NCBI RefSeq assembly: GCF_033958435.1
Contig: NC_134150.1
Span: forward strand, 33,041,501-33,105,500
Direction of reading: 5' to 3'
Source of the DNA: Carettochelys insculpta
Lineage: Eukaryota > Chordata > Testudines > Carettochelyidae
DNA length: 64,000 nt
Every line of letters starts with the position of its first letter. The stretch's first letter is position 1. Below are positions 48,478 through 60,484 of the stretch, one piece after another. The translations under genes and the position numbers were made by a program. The notes under the pieces are model-generated. The model worked only from the letters and a program-made list of their open reading frames with translations. It had not been told where the DNA came from and did no database searches.

Positions 48478-49290
48478 CAGCTAAAGGAGCAAGATTTAAA
48501 TGAGAGAGAGAAAAAAAAGTGAGCCGTCACCAAACAGAAGTGAAGAACAGCCTTTTTTCAGAACTCTCTTCCCCTGGTGAAAATACACCAAACAGGAATG
48601 GTTCAAAGTAGGTTTATGTGATTCATGAAAGACTTCATATTATTAACAATGAAAGAAAATACAGAGGCTTTAGACAGAAAATTGTGGAATCGCAGAGGTT
48701 ATTGGTGTGTGGTGATTAGTGTGACTATCAAAGAAGAAGAGAAGGAAGGACAGAGGGTGTAGTGGTTAGTGTGTCTTTCTCTCATGAAAATACACTAAAC
48801 AGGAATAGTTCAGTATCTGAAGCCCATGATACCCAAGTGGAACAAAGTGGGTCTATCCAACCAGTGAAAGACTTGATATAATTCTCAAGGAAAGAAGAAA
48901 AAGTATGGAATCCCAGAGGGCATTGGTTTCTAGTGGTTCACATCTCTTCCACACCAGTGTAAATACACCAGACAGGAATCTATGTGACTAGTGAAAGACT
49001 TCATATTATTCTCAGTGAAAGAAGATTCAGTGATAAAGTGGCAGTGTAGTGGTAACAGAGAGAAAGCCGTGCTAGTCTATATACTATCAAAACTAAAAAG
49101 CAGTAAAGTAGCACTTTAAAGACTAACAAAATAATTTATTAGGTGAGCTTTCGTGAGACAGACCCACTTCTTCAGACTGTAGCCATAGTAGTGTTAGTGT
49201 ATCTGGCTAAAGGAGCTAGGCTTAAAGAAGAGAGAGAGAGAGAAATCTGTGAGTCGTCACCACACAGAAGTGAAGAACGCTGCAGGGAGG
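48478..49290. repeat. Degenerate tandem array, units about 170-210 bp
   Basis: AAATACACCAAACAGGAAT recurs near 48581, 48788 (AAATACACTAAACAGGAAT) and 48961 (AAATACACCAGACAGGAAT). Each is followed by a GTGAAAGACTTCATATTATT-type passage. CTAAAGGAGC ... CGTCACCAAACAGAAGTGAA at 48481 returns at 49207-49275. The last part is split by the SINE-like copy at 49054-49184. Non-coding. Confidence 0.8.
49054..49184 (+). mobile_element. SINE-like repeat, family B, head plus single arm
   Basis: AACAGAGAGAAAGCCGTGCT, TAGTCTATATACTATC, A-rich box, GTAGCACTTTAAAGACTAAC, TTATTAGGTGAGCTTTCGTG, ending CTTCTTCAGACTGTAGCC. It inserted into the tandem array, and the array text GTGTAGTGGT / ATAGTAGTGT on both sides is consistent with a diverged TSD of about 10 bp. 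It shows the plain form of the family without an inverted arm. Confidence 0.8.
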
Positions 49291-49355
49291 CCACTGCACT
49301 GATGTCTCCAACATGAGATGAGGAGACCATTAGAAGTAATAGCTCCAGACTCATT

Positions 49356-49595
49356 GGCTATGTTTACACATGCCCCTTCCTTTCAGAAGGGACATATAAA
49401 TGAAGCAGGTTAAAAATGCTAATGAGCCACTGATATGAACATTCAGCACCTCATTTGCACAATGGCGGCCACCTGTAGGGTTGAAAGTGCAGATGTCGAA
49501 TTACAAACTAGCCATGTACATGGGGTTCCTTTGAAAGAAAACCCCAATTTTGAAAGCACCCTTCTTTCCAATTTTTTGGAGAAAATTTTGTGGTG
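49356..49595. mobile_element. Left half of a GGC-ended element
   Basis: Starts GGCTATGTTTACACATGCCC and continues with GCTAATGAGCCACTGATATG and a CAGCACCTCATTTGCAC inverse within the arm. No matching right end was found, so it is truncated. The right border is approximate. Confidence 0.65.
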
Positions 49596-50484
49596 TGGTG
49601 GGGTGGGGGAGGAAGCTAGCCCACCGACGGCATGGAGCCTTCCCCTTAAAAATGTGAAGGCCAGAGAGCAAGATGAGCAACCTGTTGAAATGGCTCAGTC
49701 AGCTGGGTGGTCCCAGAACTCATTTGGTAACAAAGTTACTCTTCTTCTTTAAAAAGTTCCTTCATGAAATCCTCCCCGAGCAACACGTACTCTGTATGTC
49801 TCCTTGTCACATTCTGCAGCCATCCCAATGATTCTTGAGCCAGGCTGTATGACTGGCTATATGGCACCAATAGGGTGCTCCTGGAACAGACCAAAGGAGG
49901 TGAAATATATTTGTTAACAAGATTGTTTTTAAAAGTCACTGTTCTTTAAAAAGGGACCAAATGAAGCACAGTCCCAGCAATGACTGCTTCAAAAAGTAAC
50001 CGCCGCATGGCAGCTTGCCGGGGGGAGGACAGTACTGTAAAATGTAAAGCAGAGAAAACAAGTTTCTTGTCCTCTCCCACTAAATCCTGTGCAGGGAAGA
50101 AGCCCTCTCAAGTGCTGAAACCCCGCACAGGACAGGGCATGCCACTGTCTGCAGGCATGGTCTGCACAGCCATGTGGGTGTGCAAGCTTAATTTTTACCC
50201 ACCAGTGCTCACCGTACCTGGTGTTTACTCAGCACAGGTTGGTCCACTCACACAGAAATGAGATCCTGGCTCTCCCGACGGCTTCATGCTGGGAATCTAT
50301 TGAGACCCTGGGGAAACATGGCTAGATGCGATCTCCATGTCAGCCAAAAGGAAATGAATTCAAATTGATGGCTTCCTGTTACCTACTTCCTGCACACCTG
50401 GAGATCAGTGGAGGTGAAAGTGGCCAGAAGAGACACATTCGGGGCATTGAGGGATACCTCTGGAGGCCAATAAAATTGATTTAA
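49596..50484. other. Mixed-composition sequence, no gene recognised
   Basis: No repeat ends. Frames such as 49980-50261 match no known family. Confidence 0.4.
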
Positions 50485-50691
50485 AGTTATGCTGTTTCCA
50501 CACTAGCATTACTTTGACCTTTTAAAATCGAACTTGGCATTATACTGCCTGGGAGAAGCAGGGCAAGAAAGTCAGCCTTAGATCCCCTTAATATCAACCT
50601 AATGGTATTTGCAGTGAAGACAGTAACATTATAAAAGCTAGCTAAGTGCCTTAAAATCAGCTTTATGCTTTAGTGTAGACATAGTCTGTGT
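50485..50691. mobile_element. Probable decayed TIR element
   Basis: The right end GCTTTAGTGTAGACATAGTC fits the GGC-ended group's terminus. The left end near GTTATGCTGTTTCCACACTA is only weakly similar. Interior non-coding. Confidence 0.4.
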
Positions 50692-50794
50692 GGCCAAAGG
50701 CAAACCAGTTTAAATCCATGTATCTCATTTTGCCCATTTGTCAAAGGGGAACAGTAATGTTTCATAGTGGTGGTGTGAGAATTACTTGAAGTTT
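50692..50794 (+). mobile_element. MIR-like core-SINE fragment
   Basis: GTATCTCATTTTGCCCATTT, GTCAAAGGGGAACAGTAATG and GTGTGAGAATTACTTGAAG follow MIR order (CTCAGTTTCCCCATCTGTAA ... GGTTGTGAGAATTAAATGA). An old copy, bordered on the right by the family-C repeat. Confidence 0.6.
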
Positions 50795-51134
50795 ACAATG
50801 ACAACATGGGTGAGGTAATATTTTGTATTGGATCAATTTCTGTTCGTAAGACTGACAAGCTTTTGAGCTTACACACAGCTCTGCCTGAGGTCTGGGAAAT
50901 GTACTCTTGAGTATCATAGCTAAACACAAAATGGAACAAAATAAGTAGTTACTTATGCTAAACAATCTCTTCCACCTCAGAGTATGTGTCCCAGACATGA
51001 AGAAGACTCTGTGTAAGCTCAGAAACTCTTTTTTTAATTTTTTTTCTTTACCAGCAGCAGTTGATCCAATAAAATATTTTACTTCATCCACCTTGTCTTT
51101 CTGATATCCTGGGACCAACATGGCTACAACAACA
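50795..51134 (-). mobile_element. Fold-back SINE-like repeat, family C
   Basis: The minus strand begins GTTGTTGTAGCCATGTTGGT, CCCAGGATATCAGAAAGAC, a head alignable with families A and B (GTAGCCRTGTTRGTC). The body holds TATTTTATTGGATCAA and GAGCTTACACAGAGTC. After a central region the body returns inverted (GAGCTTACACACAGCTC and GTATTGGATCAATTTCTG on the + strand) and stops without a second head. Confidence 0.7.
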
Positions 51135-53609
51135 GTTCATAGAAAAATTAATTAAAGCTTATACTGTTTCCTGAAAATATAAAGCTTCATATAATTGCCA
51201 AGTGTATTATTGTAGCAGTCAGTGGTTCCTGAAGGACTTAGCTAAAAGGATCCGGTGTGCACCATTTTTTGCCATAGGTCTTTGAGTGCCGACATCTTGA
51301 AATGATGTGTTTGTAATTACAGGCAGCTCATGACCAGCTAAAGGCTGGAAAAAAAAAAAACACCTTGTCTAAACTCTTCTTTTAAAAACAGACAGTTCCT
51401 GGAAACCTGGTGTTTTGAGTGCTTCAAGACAGTAAGGATTTCAGTTGCCCACTAATGTTTACAGTGCTTGATACAGAACTTGCATGTTAACTCAGGAGTC
51501 TCAACTACTATTTTGGGCTAAGAGTGCTGACTCAGTCTGATTAGTCAAAGGTATAGTGGAGTTTCAGTTTAACTAAGCACTCCCATGTGTACAGGAAGAC
51601 ACTGTCTGTATGTTTACTTTGTCTGCTAAAGTTTGTACATCTTATTATAAATTGCCCTGCAAATATTCTTTCCTTATTTGATTCCATGCAATTATAATAC
51701 ATATCCAGTCAATAACACAGTAATAGAAATACGGTGATGTATGCTTAACCTCAAATAGTTAATAATAGATTGTGGAAAAGCTTGTGCTGTGTTGTTACAG
51801 CTCTTTGTTCTTATTCTCTCCTTTTCTGATGCACTCCTCACTGACCGTTTTCTTTCTCCTGAAAATTCAGCATATTAAAGTTGGTTGAAGCATCACTAAC
51901 AACTTTCCAGCCCTGAAGTGCAGCCACAATATCCCTTCCAACAAAAAGATTACACCGTCTCTACAGTTTAGTGACTTGGAACCCTGTCTTCATTCTGTCA
52001 TTTTTACCCTTCATTCCTTTGGCACATGCAGAGTAAGAAGTTTAACGAATGATATAAGTCTTCAGTCATCCATCGGCCTGGGTTTGAATGCAGGAGATTT
52101 TGCACATATAACTCATACTCTGATGAGCAATTGCTCATTTTGTGGATTTTCAAGCAAGCATGGAAAATATTTCAAGACATTAGGATTTTCTTTGAATCCA
52201 AAATCTGAAAACGTAAAAAGTGATGGATTCCACTCCCTGCATTTTCATTTGTGCTTCCCTTTGTCCGAACACCTAAATTTAGAGGGCTGAACTGAGATGA
52301 AACTGGGGAGCTGTTTTGTGACACATTAAATAAAAATAAATAGTTAAACAAGAAACTAGAAACATTAATGAATCAAAAATGAAAGTCCCATAAATCCGAA
52401 CTCATCCCTGTGTGCCCCTGCTGAGCAATAGATGACCCCTAAACAAATGTAACTGCTGAACCAGAATGGTTATTCATTTTCATTGATGTTAGATCACGTG
52501 GAAAATCAAGTCCTAGGACTTCTTTTTTAAAATCCTTCTTCTTTAGGTTCAGTGTTCTGAATAACACGAAATACACGTATCGTGAAGATAGCTGTCTACT
52601 GTACAGATATCAGTATTGTTGCCACACTTTACTTTCAGCAAAATCTAAATGCCCTTCTTTTTTTGCATGCAACAAATTGACTAATGTGTCTATGGACCAG
52701 CTTTAGGCATCGTGGTTGCATAACCTACTCGTGTGTTGCTTCAGCCTGTGTGATTCTGTGGGAAGGGCTGAGGGAGAAGAGGAGCAAATTAAACTAGGAT
52801 GAAATTAAATCATAAAAGTGCTCAAAGAAAAAAAGATGTGGCAGAAACTGTGTGTGGCAAGTGTTGTTTGTGCTTTTTAGAAACTTATGAAGTTGACCTT
52901 TTTAGAACTCAAGAAATCCAGCTTTCCATGCCATAGATGTTTTGAGAAATTGATGACTAAATTCATCCAGAATTTGTAATTTAATTCTCAGAATTTTCAT
53001 TGAGAAATTATCTGATGAATGGGTTGTTTCCGTTTTATCATCTCACAGCCACGGTGCTACAAAATACACCAACAACACATAATTCTTAAATGTGGGTATA
53101 TGACCGAAAGGAAAACACATTGCAAAATCCTACGCGTGTCAGCTCTGCGGCCGCAGCCCTATTCTTCCCGTAACGCTGTTCTAGTGTTAATTTACGAGAA
53201 CATATATGCGTGTGTGTGCATGTGTGAGAACCTGTTACACATCAGTATTGTTGCTGTTCATGAAAAGAAAAATCAATATACTTTTGGCTGAATTGTTTCC
53301 ATAATGATCGTACATATTAGATCTATGTGAATGTGCAATATCCGGTTTTCAAAACCACATTTCAATGCCTGATAAATTTGTCACGGATAAAAACGTTTCT
53401 TACAAGACATATGAACTTGCCTGATAAATATAGCAAGCAAAGCCTGTTATTCATCTTTACTTCCATTCTTTTTTATCAAGATTCGATTGCAGTTCAATTT
53501 AGGAAATGACCATTAGTGAAGTTCTGAGGATATAAAGAGAGCACATTACTACTAGTAATTTAATTGCCAACTTTCAGCACACATTTATTAAAATGCACAC
53601 AGAAATTAA
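51135..53609. other. Long unique stretch with candidate conserved segments
   Basis: No gene or transposon ends. 51850-52290 and 52980-53290 are repeat-free and keep CpGs; the latter has TACGCGTGTCAGCTCTGCGG, CCGCAGCCC and CCCGTAACGCTG within about 50 bp. They could be conserved regulatory DNA. Confidence 0.4.
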
Positions 53610-53950
53610 CTAATTAACCTTCACAACCCCCCTGTTGGGTTGGCATTATTGTGCCTATTTTTTCAGATGGGGAAATCCACGTAAGAAGAGGTAGAGGATA
53701 TGTCTAGGCTGGTGGTTTTGTGCCTTTTGTTAACTCAGGATAATTTGATTGTGAATTCCAGCCTTAGTTGAGTGTCTAGTTAGCAGTTTGCAACTGCCAT
53801 TCCACAACACCAGTGTTTGTGATTTAGCAAAAGTTGACTCCAGTGCATGTTCTAAATGATTAGCCCATGATTACACAGTTAGTCAGTAGCTAGCCTCCAG
53901 TAAGAAGATGGGAGATCCTAGCTACCCACAGCTACTCCTAACCATTTGCT
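53610..53950 (-). mobile_element. MIR-like core-SINE, interrupted
   Basis: Left part CACAACCCCCCTGTTGGGTT, GGCATTATTGTGCCTATTTT, TCAGATGGGGAAATCC; right part GCCCATGATTACACAGTTAG, TCAGTAGC. These two blocks are adjacent in MIR but are separated here by about 160 bp (roughly 53695-53855), so something unidentified inserted between them. The ends of the insert (GGATATGTCTAGGCTGG / CCAGTGCATGTTCT) are weakly inverted. Confidence 0.6.
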
Positions 53951-55526
53951 TTGCTGACGATATGTCAGAGTGACCATAAGATACAAAGTTGTCACAGGAA
54001 TCATGGGGGAAATTCAGGAAGTGCCCTGCACACTATCCTCAGCTAGCCTCATGGTTCTGCATTTCCTCAAATAATTTAAACAAAAACCAAAGGTTCTCTT
54101 CCGGTTATTTTGCATGAGGACCAGTACAAAACAGCCATCCAGCCAATGGATTTCACCCTCTCCACAGGGGTATCTTGGAACTGCATAGTGAGATAGGCAT
54201 CTGGGAGCAAAAGAATGTGTCTCACAATCATTGCTGAACCGCATTGTCCCCTGGTGGTTGGAGAGACACCTGGAGGTGGTGAGAAGCAGGGTTTATATTG
54301 GAAAAGCCTCAGGTTGCTCTGATTTGCACTGGGACCTGCTTACCAAGTTGAGGGAACATAAAGATGATCTTGAGTTGAGCATGGCCTGGATGACCTTGCC
54401 CAAAGCTATTAAAGTACCTAATGCAGTCTTGGGAAATTAGTCCTCAGGCAGAAGAAGTTCAAGCCAGAGGCTAGGGTCCCATAGTGCAAATCTCTATAAT
54501 TTGTCATGTTGGGGTCGGGAGCACTTTTCAGCTGACAACACGATAACAGTACCCTGTAACAAACCCTATTTTTGCAGCTGTGAAAACAGCCCTGGTGACA
54601 TTTTCATGATGCCCACGACATGACTGGGACACTGGGAATCATTGATGGTTAGTACATCAGTAAAATAAGGAGACGAGTGGTGAAAGCAAAAGCAGGAGGA
54701 GACAAAAGGGTAGTGCCAATATTTTAGATGAGCAGACAAGAAAAAAATAGCAGAAGGACAAAAGTGAAAATATGCTGTTCGCAGTCTCTCTTAGGAGAGA
54801 GTGACAGGAGGGAGCTTTGTCTAAACAGCTTCACAGAACTGCCTTTCCTTATGGACCTCTGTAAAAATCATTCTTCCTTCCTCCTTATCAAAGTTAAAGT
54901 TACTGTAAAGTACTTTGGGGGGTCTCATAAACAGGCCCTTCCCATTAAAAACTGTAACCTTTGTCAGTATGGCTGATTTACTAAACTTGAAAATGCCCTT
55001 GTATAGGAGTTGGCCTAAAAAATTAAAAAATAAGGGGAATTTCAATATAAGGAACTTTTAGTTTCAGCATTGTCTCCTGAGTAGCAACAGAGACTCAAGC
55101 CCAGTATATTTGTAAAGAGTGTTTGACAGCAAAACCGGTGTTAGGCCTTCAGCTTAGAGTGAAAGAGGTTGGCTTTTCACAGGCCTTATGCAGCAGTGCA
55201 GCGAAGCAGTAAGAAGGTCCTATTCCTATTCTGTCCTATTCCCCAGTTAATCCTGATCCTATTGTGACTCTGGCTCAAGGTGGATTGAGCAGGGACCTCT
55301 TGATGGATACTATCTCCCGTGAGAAAGTGAGTGGGGATGGCTAGCAAGTGGGGGGAGTCTTGGATCAGGCCCATGCCATTGATAAGTGGACTTGATAAAA
55401 CCAGAAAGTAAGATACTTCATTAAAAAGGATGAAGAAAACTAGTTTTCTCCCCAACGCAATGGGAGAGCAGAAGGTCTCAGCTCGTTGGTTGTAGGAATA
55501 TCTTCCTGGAATATCCTGCTTATAAG
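53951..55526. other. Unique-looking sequence, no gene recognised
   Basis: Frames at 54014-54244 and 54231-54440 match nothing I know. No repeat ends. Confidence 0.4.
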
Positions 55527-55773
55527 TACACTGCAGTGAGACACATGTGAATGGCCGTGTGACTCAGATACTTGCTGCTCAGGCAAGACGGGCTGCTTAA
55601 TTGTGGTGTAGACACTCAGGGCTGGGCAGAAGCCTGGGCTCTGGGACCTTCTTACCTCGCACGATGAAAACATATATCCCACGATTAAACTGCCTCTTAG
55701 CTTGAGTCCCTCAGCACAGAGTTGCCTGGCAAGGGCCAACCACAGGTTTTTAATTACAGTGTAGACATGCCCC
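55527..55773. mobile_element. Fold-back repeat ending CAGTGTAGACATGCCCC
   Basis: GTGGTGTAGACACTCAGGGC with CTGGGCAGAAGCCTGGGCTC lies opposite GGTTTTTAATTACAGTGTAG. AATTGTGGTGTAGAC is mirrored by the GATTAAACTGCC region. I recognise the wording as a common turtle-type repeat. The left border is uncertain. Confidence 0.6.
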
Positions 55774-58192
55774 ATTTATAAACAGTGTACCTTGCTTCAA
55801 GACCAGAAGCAAGAAACACAGTTTAGCCCTGTGTTACACTATATTGAGTTAGAACCACATCAGCAACTGCATAAATATATTATGCTAATATTTGTGTGAG
55901 TTCTAAAGAGAATTTTGAAATTAAATGTGTTTGCTGTTCTTTTGTGTTCCCTTCCCTGGAACATTCGAGGGCTTGAACTCCCTAGTATGAGTATTCACAA
56001 AGGAGCAAAATTCAGCCTTGAATATTCTCTGGTAAAATTCAAACCGTATATCAAATTTCAGCATGGTGCAGTCCAGTTGTATTAACTGATCACCCGAGTT
56101 CAGATCTTCAAAGATAATTATGCACTTACTTTCAGGTAACATCAAAGGTAGTTAGATTTCTTAGCGGATATGACCCATAACGCGTCTAATCTGAAGGGAC
56201 AAACTGTGCTACACAACAAGCCCATAGGGTGCATTGTGAATAGTTGCAAAGATTTGCAGGATAAATTTGTAAGTAATTCTGAATCTCAGGTAAATCTGAG
56301 AACTTCATGGTCAGTTTGCTGACAATTTATGAAGAGAAATAAAAAAAAAACCATTTGAAACACATTTCTTTTGAATAATTATCTTTGCCCTATTAATTAT
56401 AATTGACCATTGAGTGATGAGGGAATCTAGTGGATTGCATCTTTTGGTAAATTGTATGAAGCAATAAATCCGTGTTCTGTGGGCTGTGGAGATGGACTGC
56501 ATACAATATCTGGCTAAGAGGAATAGTGCAGCCTTTTTAATAGGGCGTATAAATAGGGGGATGAAAAGAGGAATAACAGTGACCTGTTTGTATGCAATAT
56601 GGGTGATAGTCCATGCACTACAGGTGTCCACATTAGAAGGAAGTGATGAAATTAAAAAGGAAAAAAAAAAAAAGAAAAATCAGTTTAGCCTGCCTTTCAG
56701 TGTGACACTTGATAAACTCAGTCTATTTAATGTATTTAAAATAACGTTAAGCTGCAACTAGATCATGATCTGTAATTATCTAACTGGAGAAAAGATTACT
56801 GTTGGTGGAGGGCTATGTAAACAGTCAATAGCAGAAACTGGATCCCGTACTGGAAGCTTAAACTGGACAAATTTAGACTGAAAATGCAGTGCACAGTTTT
56901 AATGAGGAGGGCTCTTAACCATTAGAATAATTTCATATAGTTTATGGTGAATTCTACATTGCTTGGGCTCTTTAAGCAGAGATTAGATGTATGGTATTTG
57001 TAAAACACAAGCAGTTATGTGCTCCATGAAGGAGTCACATGGTGAAAGTCTTTGGCCTGTGTTATGTAGGAAGTCAGACAAGTTGCTCTTTATCACCTCT
57101 CTCCTTTAAACTCAGTGAATCGGGGACTGCATTGACAAATGTATGAATCTATAAAAGAACAATCCCCAAAAAGTAGGCCAACAAAAGTTGGTAGCTTGCT
57201 ATTCCTTCTGTAGTTCCAATATCTGCAGAGCTGGAGGTGTTAGCTGATTTGGAAGTTAATCCAATGTCAGACCAGGTGCCTTAAGGGTCCAATGTCCATC
57301 AACAGAATGATATGTAATCACTGATGCCAATCTGAACTTGTGAAAACATTACACCTTTAGCAGGAGTTCAGGGAGGAAGTGGGCATTCCTGAGGCCCATG
57401 AAACTTTGGATGTGGGCAGGTGCCACTTGGAATATATTGTACATTTTTCTTTGTGTCATTGAGATCTTGATCATCTGTGGTTCACTGTACCCGGAGTGGA
57501 GAAGAACCAGCCTAGCTGCAGCAGCATGTAAGCCATGCAACTTTAATACTAATCTACAATCAAACCCTAACTTCAGAGTTCTGACTAAAGAAAAAAAGTA
57601 AGCACAGAAGCTCTTACATGGAGTTAAATGGCCCTGCCTCCACCTAGGAATTAAAAGAAAAGGAACTGAGTCTGATGGGATCCCATGGCTATTCGCAAAG
57701 CATTCAGTAAGATAAAATGGCGCTATGTGCCCAGTGGGCACTGATTTCCAGAATGTTTCCAAAACCAGATGGTCACCCCATTGGAACTGGGAGCATATTC
57801 CACACTTCTGAATGTGCAGAGACACAGCACCCAAAGTAGTACGCAAGCTGCAGAAACTATGGGGTGGGCCATTCTGTTAGTGACCTGAAAGTCTGTGTTT
57901 TACTGAAAAAGAACTTTAACAGCCATTTGGAAAGAGAGGCTGTGAAATTCTCTTTTATATTCAATTTGACACATTAACACATGGTTTGAACTGGGATGGC
58001 AATTATCTGTGTCATTATAAGCACTCTTTTACATACTTTGCTTTATCTAATTCTTGATTCCCACCCCCCCTTCTGCCCCTCTGCTCTCTGATTTACTCAC
58101 CTTGATGATAATTTTTCTGATTTGTCAACCTTGATTAGTATTTTTGGTTCTCTGTGCCTTAAATATTGAGTCTATTCTGGTGTGGCTATGAT
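55774..58192. other. Unique AT-rich sequence
   Basis: The 165-codon minus frame at 57349-57846 is the longest outside C-rich DNA but resembles no protein I know. An A-run is at 56660-56677. No repeat ends. Confidence 0.4.
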
Positions 58193-58279
58193 CTGAAGAA
58201 GTGGGCCTATCCCATGAAAACTCATCACCTAATAAATTATTTTGCTAGTCTTTAAAGTGCTACTGGATTGCTTTTTTGT
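58193..58279 (-). mobile_element. SINE-like repeat, family B, head-less copy
   Basis: The + strand runs ATCTGAAGAAGTGGGCCTAT, CACCTAATAAATTATTTTGC, TAGTCTTTAAAGTGCTACTG, ending GATTGCTTTTTTG. In sense orientation it starts at the A-box and lacks the head, like 17320-17407 and 46660-46746. Confidence 0.75.
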
Positions 58280-58467
58280 ATGGGATAGAAACTGTGGGAT
58301 AGGTGCCCACAATACACTGCAGAGACAGTCGAACTTAGCAAAGTGAATGGGGACATGCTATGTCAACTTGCTGAGCAAGTGTGGACATTCACATTCACTT
58401 CATAAAATCTAGTGATATAAAGTTGACTTCAATAAATTTGACTTAGTTTCCTAGTGTAGGCATAGCC
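58280..58467. mobile_element. GGC-ended element, uninterrupted counterpart of 47724-48235
   Basis: Its reverse complement starts GGCTATGCCTACACTAGGAA, continues ATCACTAGATTTTATGAAG, GTTGACATAGCATGTCCCC, and GGCACCTATCCCACAGTT, matching both halves of 47724-48235 in order. It abuts the family-B copy on its left. Confidence 0.8.
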
Positions 58468-60476
58468 TAAGTTGTACGCTATCGTTTTCCTCCCAACCCC
58501 ATCTCTGTGAATGTATTTACAAGTTCTATTAAGAGTTAGACACATGAAAATCTGCATTTATGTGCCAAAAAGCATCATTTGTAGACCAAAATAATAGGAT
58601 ATGAAAGACCACAGTGTGCTTAGAAAATGGCCACCTAAGCTATTTGGTTTGATATTTTCTTCACCGATTTCCAAATTAGCTTCCCCTCCTCTCCCCCTCC
58701 CCCTTCTGGGATTCTACATTTTAAAGTTTAAATAGATATATACTTTCCCTGAGGAGTTATGTGCAAACTAATATTAAGATTAAAAATCCGTTATGTTTGT
58801 TCTGTAGCTTGAAACAGAAAAACTAGTGTATAGTCTTTTTCATCCCACTGGCTCTCTGAGGTTCAGGTATTAACATAAATACAACCCATTAACACTTGTT
58901 CCTCTCTGTCAGGACATAAATTAAGTCTGCAGGTGTTCCATGAAGCTTTACCCTTGGTACTAATTAAGCCTTGATAATTAGGTTTGTTAAATTCAGGCCT
59001 TTAAGCTTATATTCCCTCTTTGGGTTGCCAAAATGGCGATTGGTAACATACAAGGCCCATTTCTGCAGATTTTCCCCCCCTTTTTAAATAAAACAGCAAT
59101 CATCAACTCTTTGCTATTTAGATGGTTTAGGTTCAAATCCTTAGAACAATTTTAACATTAGTTTGCATTTACATCAGAGCAAGGCGTTTTTTTTTTTGTT
59201 TTTTTTTAAGAACATGTTAAATGTAGTGGAAATTTTCCAGCCTTCGTCACCCATATGTTAAGAACACAGATGCTTCTGGTAGATGAATTGTTTGTAATTC
59301 CAAATGAAACATCAGTCAGAAATGTGGGGTTGATATCCTAAAAAATGTTATGGCAAATGATGTATTTAAGCTACAGAAGCTTAATTTAATGAATATTTTC
59401 TGAATACTATAGTTCAGTAAAACATTTTTTTTCCCCCATGGGGAGGAGGGGAGAAAATGCTTGATATTTGTTTAAATGCGCATGGCTGTTTTTATTGTCC
59501 TTGTTATTTTTAAGATGTTATAGTCACATGCCACATGGTTTCAATGCTAAAAGTAATAATAAATATAATAGCAATAAAACAAATCTAGTAAGAAGGAATT
59601 CACTTGGGAATAGGGTTATTTGTAACCCACACATAGAACATTACATAGTCTGATCAAAATGGATTTTCTTGCCAGTTAATCTTTTGTTTCTCAATAAATA
59701 TATTACCCATCAGATCAAACGTTTGATAAATGTCATTTTTCATCCAGAACACATGAAACCATTGAAACAACTCTATTAGAGGTACTTCCAAAATTATTCA
59801 TGGCAATCATGCTAACTTAACGCTAATAACCTTTCACATTTTTTTAATTCATGGCATATTAAGTAAAATCACATTTTTAATCCAAAGCAATTAAAAAAAG
59901 AAAGAAATGAATGAATAAATAAAAGCCACCGGGGGGATTTCAGCTACATTACATTCTCATTCTTCATTTTATTTAGTGTTTTATTGACCAGAAAGCCGCA
60001 ATTAATCATTTTGGGCAAGAGCCATGTTTTTGGTAAGTGAAAAGGTTTTATTCAGCTGCGGAGCAAAGCCATGGCAGATTTGATGTAGCATTCATAAAAT
60101 GATTTGTTTGTTTGTTTGTTTGTTTGTTTAGCCTGATTGACTTCCTACAGGGCATAGTGTTAACACTGTGCAGTTCTCAGTTTTTAGAACTTCCCTAGCA
60201 AACAGAGTGCTTTTATGGTATAACCATTGGTTGTGCTGTGAAGAAGTGTGATTCTGACATTTAATAAAGAAAGAGAGATGGAAGAATGTAAGGACAGTGA
60301 AAAGACAGCTTTGGATTATGTGATATGCCAGCCACAGACTTCATCCTTGGCAGAGTTGTGCCAGGAATGCAAAAAGTGCCACAACCCTTGGCTATTTGCA
60401 TGCTGCTTGTTGGATGGGAGAAAAGTGAAATAAATGCTGGTGTCCATTTAAAAAACTTGCCAAGTTCATATCTATG
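58468..60476. other. Unique AT-rich stretch with strong candidate conserved segments
   Basis: 58880-59060 and 59880-60070 are repeat-free. They contain TACTAATTAAGCCTTGATAA, TTGCCAAAATGGCGATTGG and GAAAGCCGCAATTAATCATT, all homeodomain-like or CpG-retaining. (GTTT)n lies at 60103-60130. No coding signal. Confidence 0.4.
60103..60130. repeat. (GTTT)n microsatellite
   Basis: About seven GTTT units, directly visible. Confidence 0.95.
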
Positions 60477-60484
60477 CTCTAGGG

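Noticed and set aside
48478..49290. Possible CRISPR-like array
   Set aside because: Units are long, unequal and diverged, and the context is vertebrate nuclear DNA.
57349..57846. 165-codon open frame on the minus strand
   Set aside because: No similarity to any family I know, no paired exons or promoter features, and a length within reach of chance for 64 kb read in six frames.
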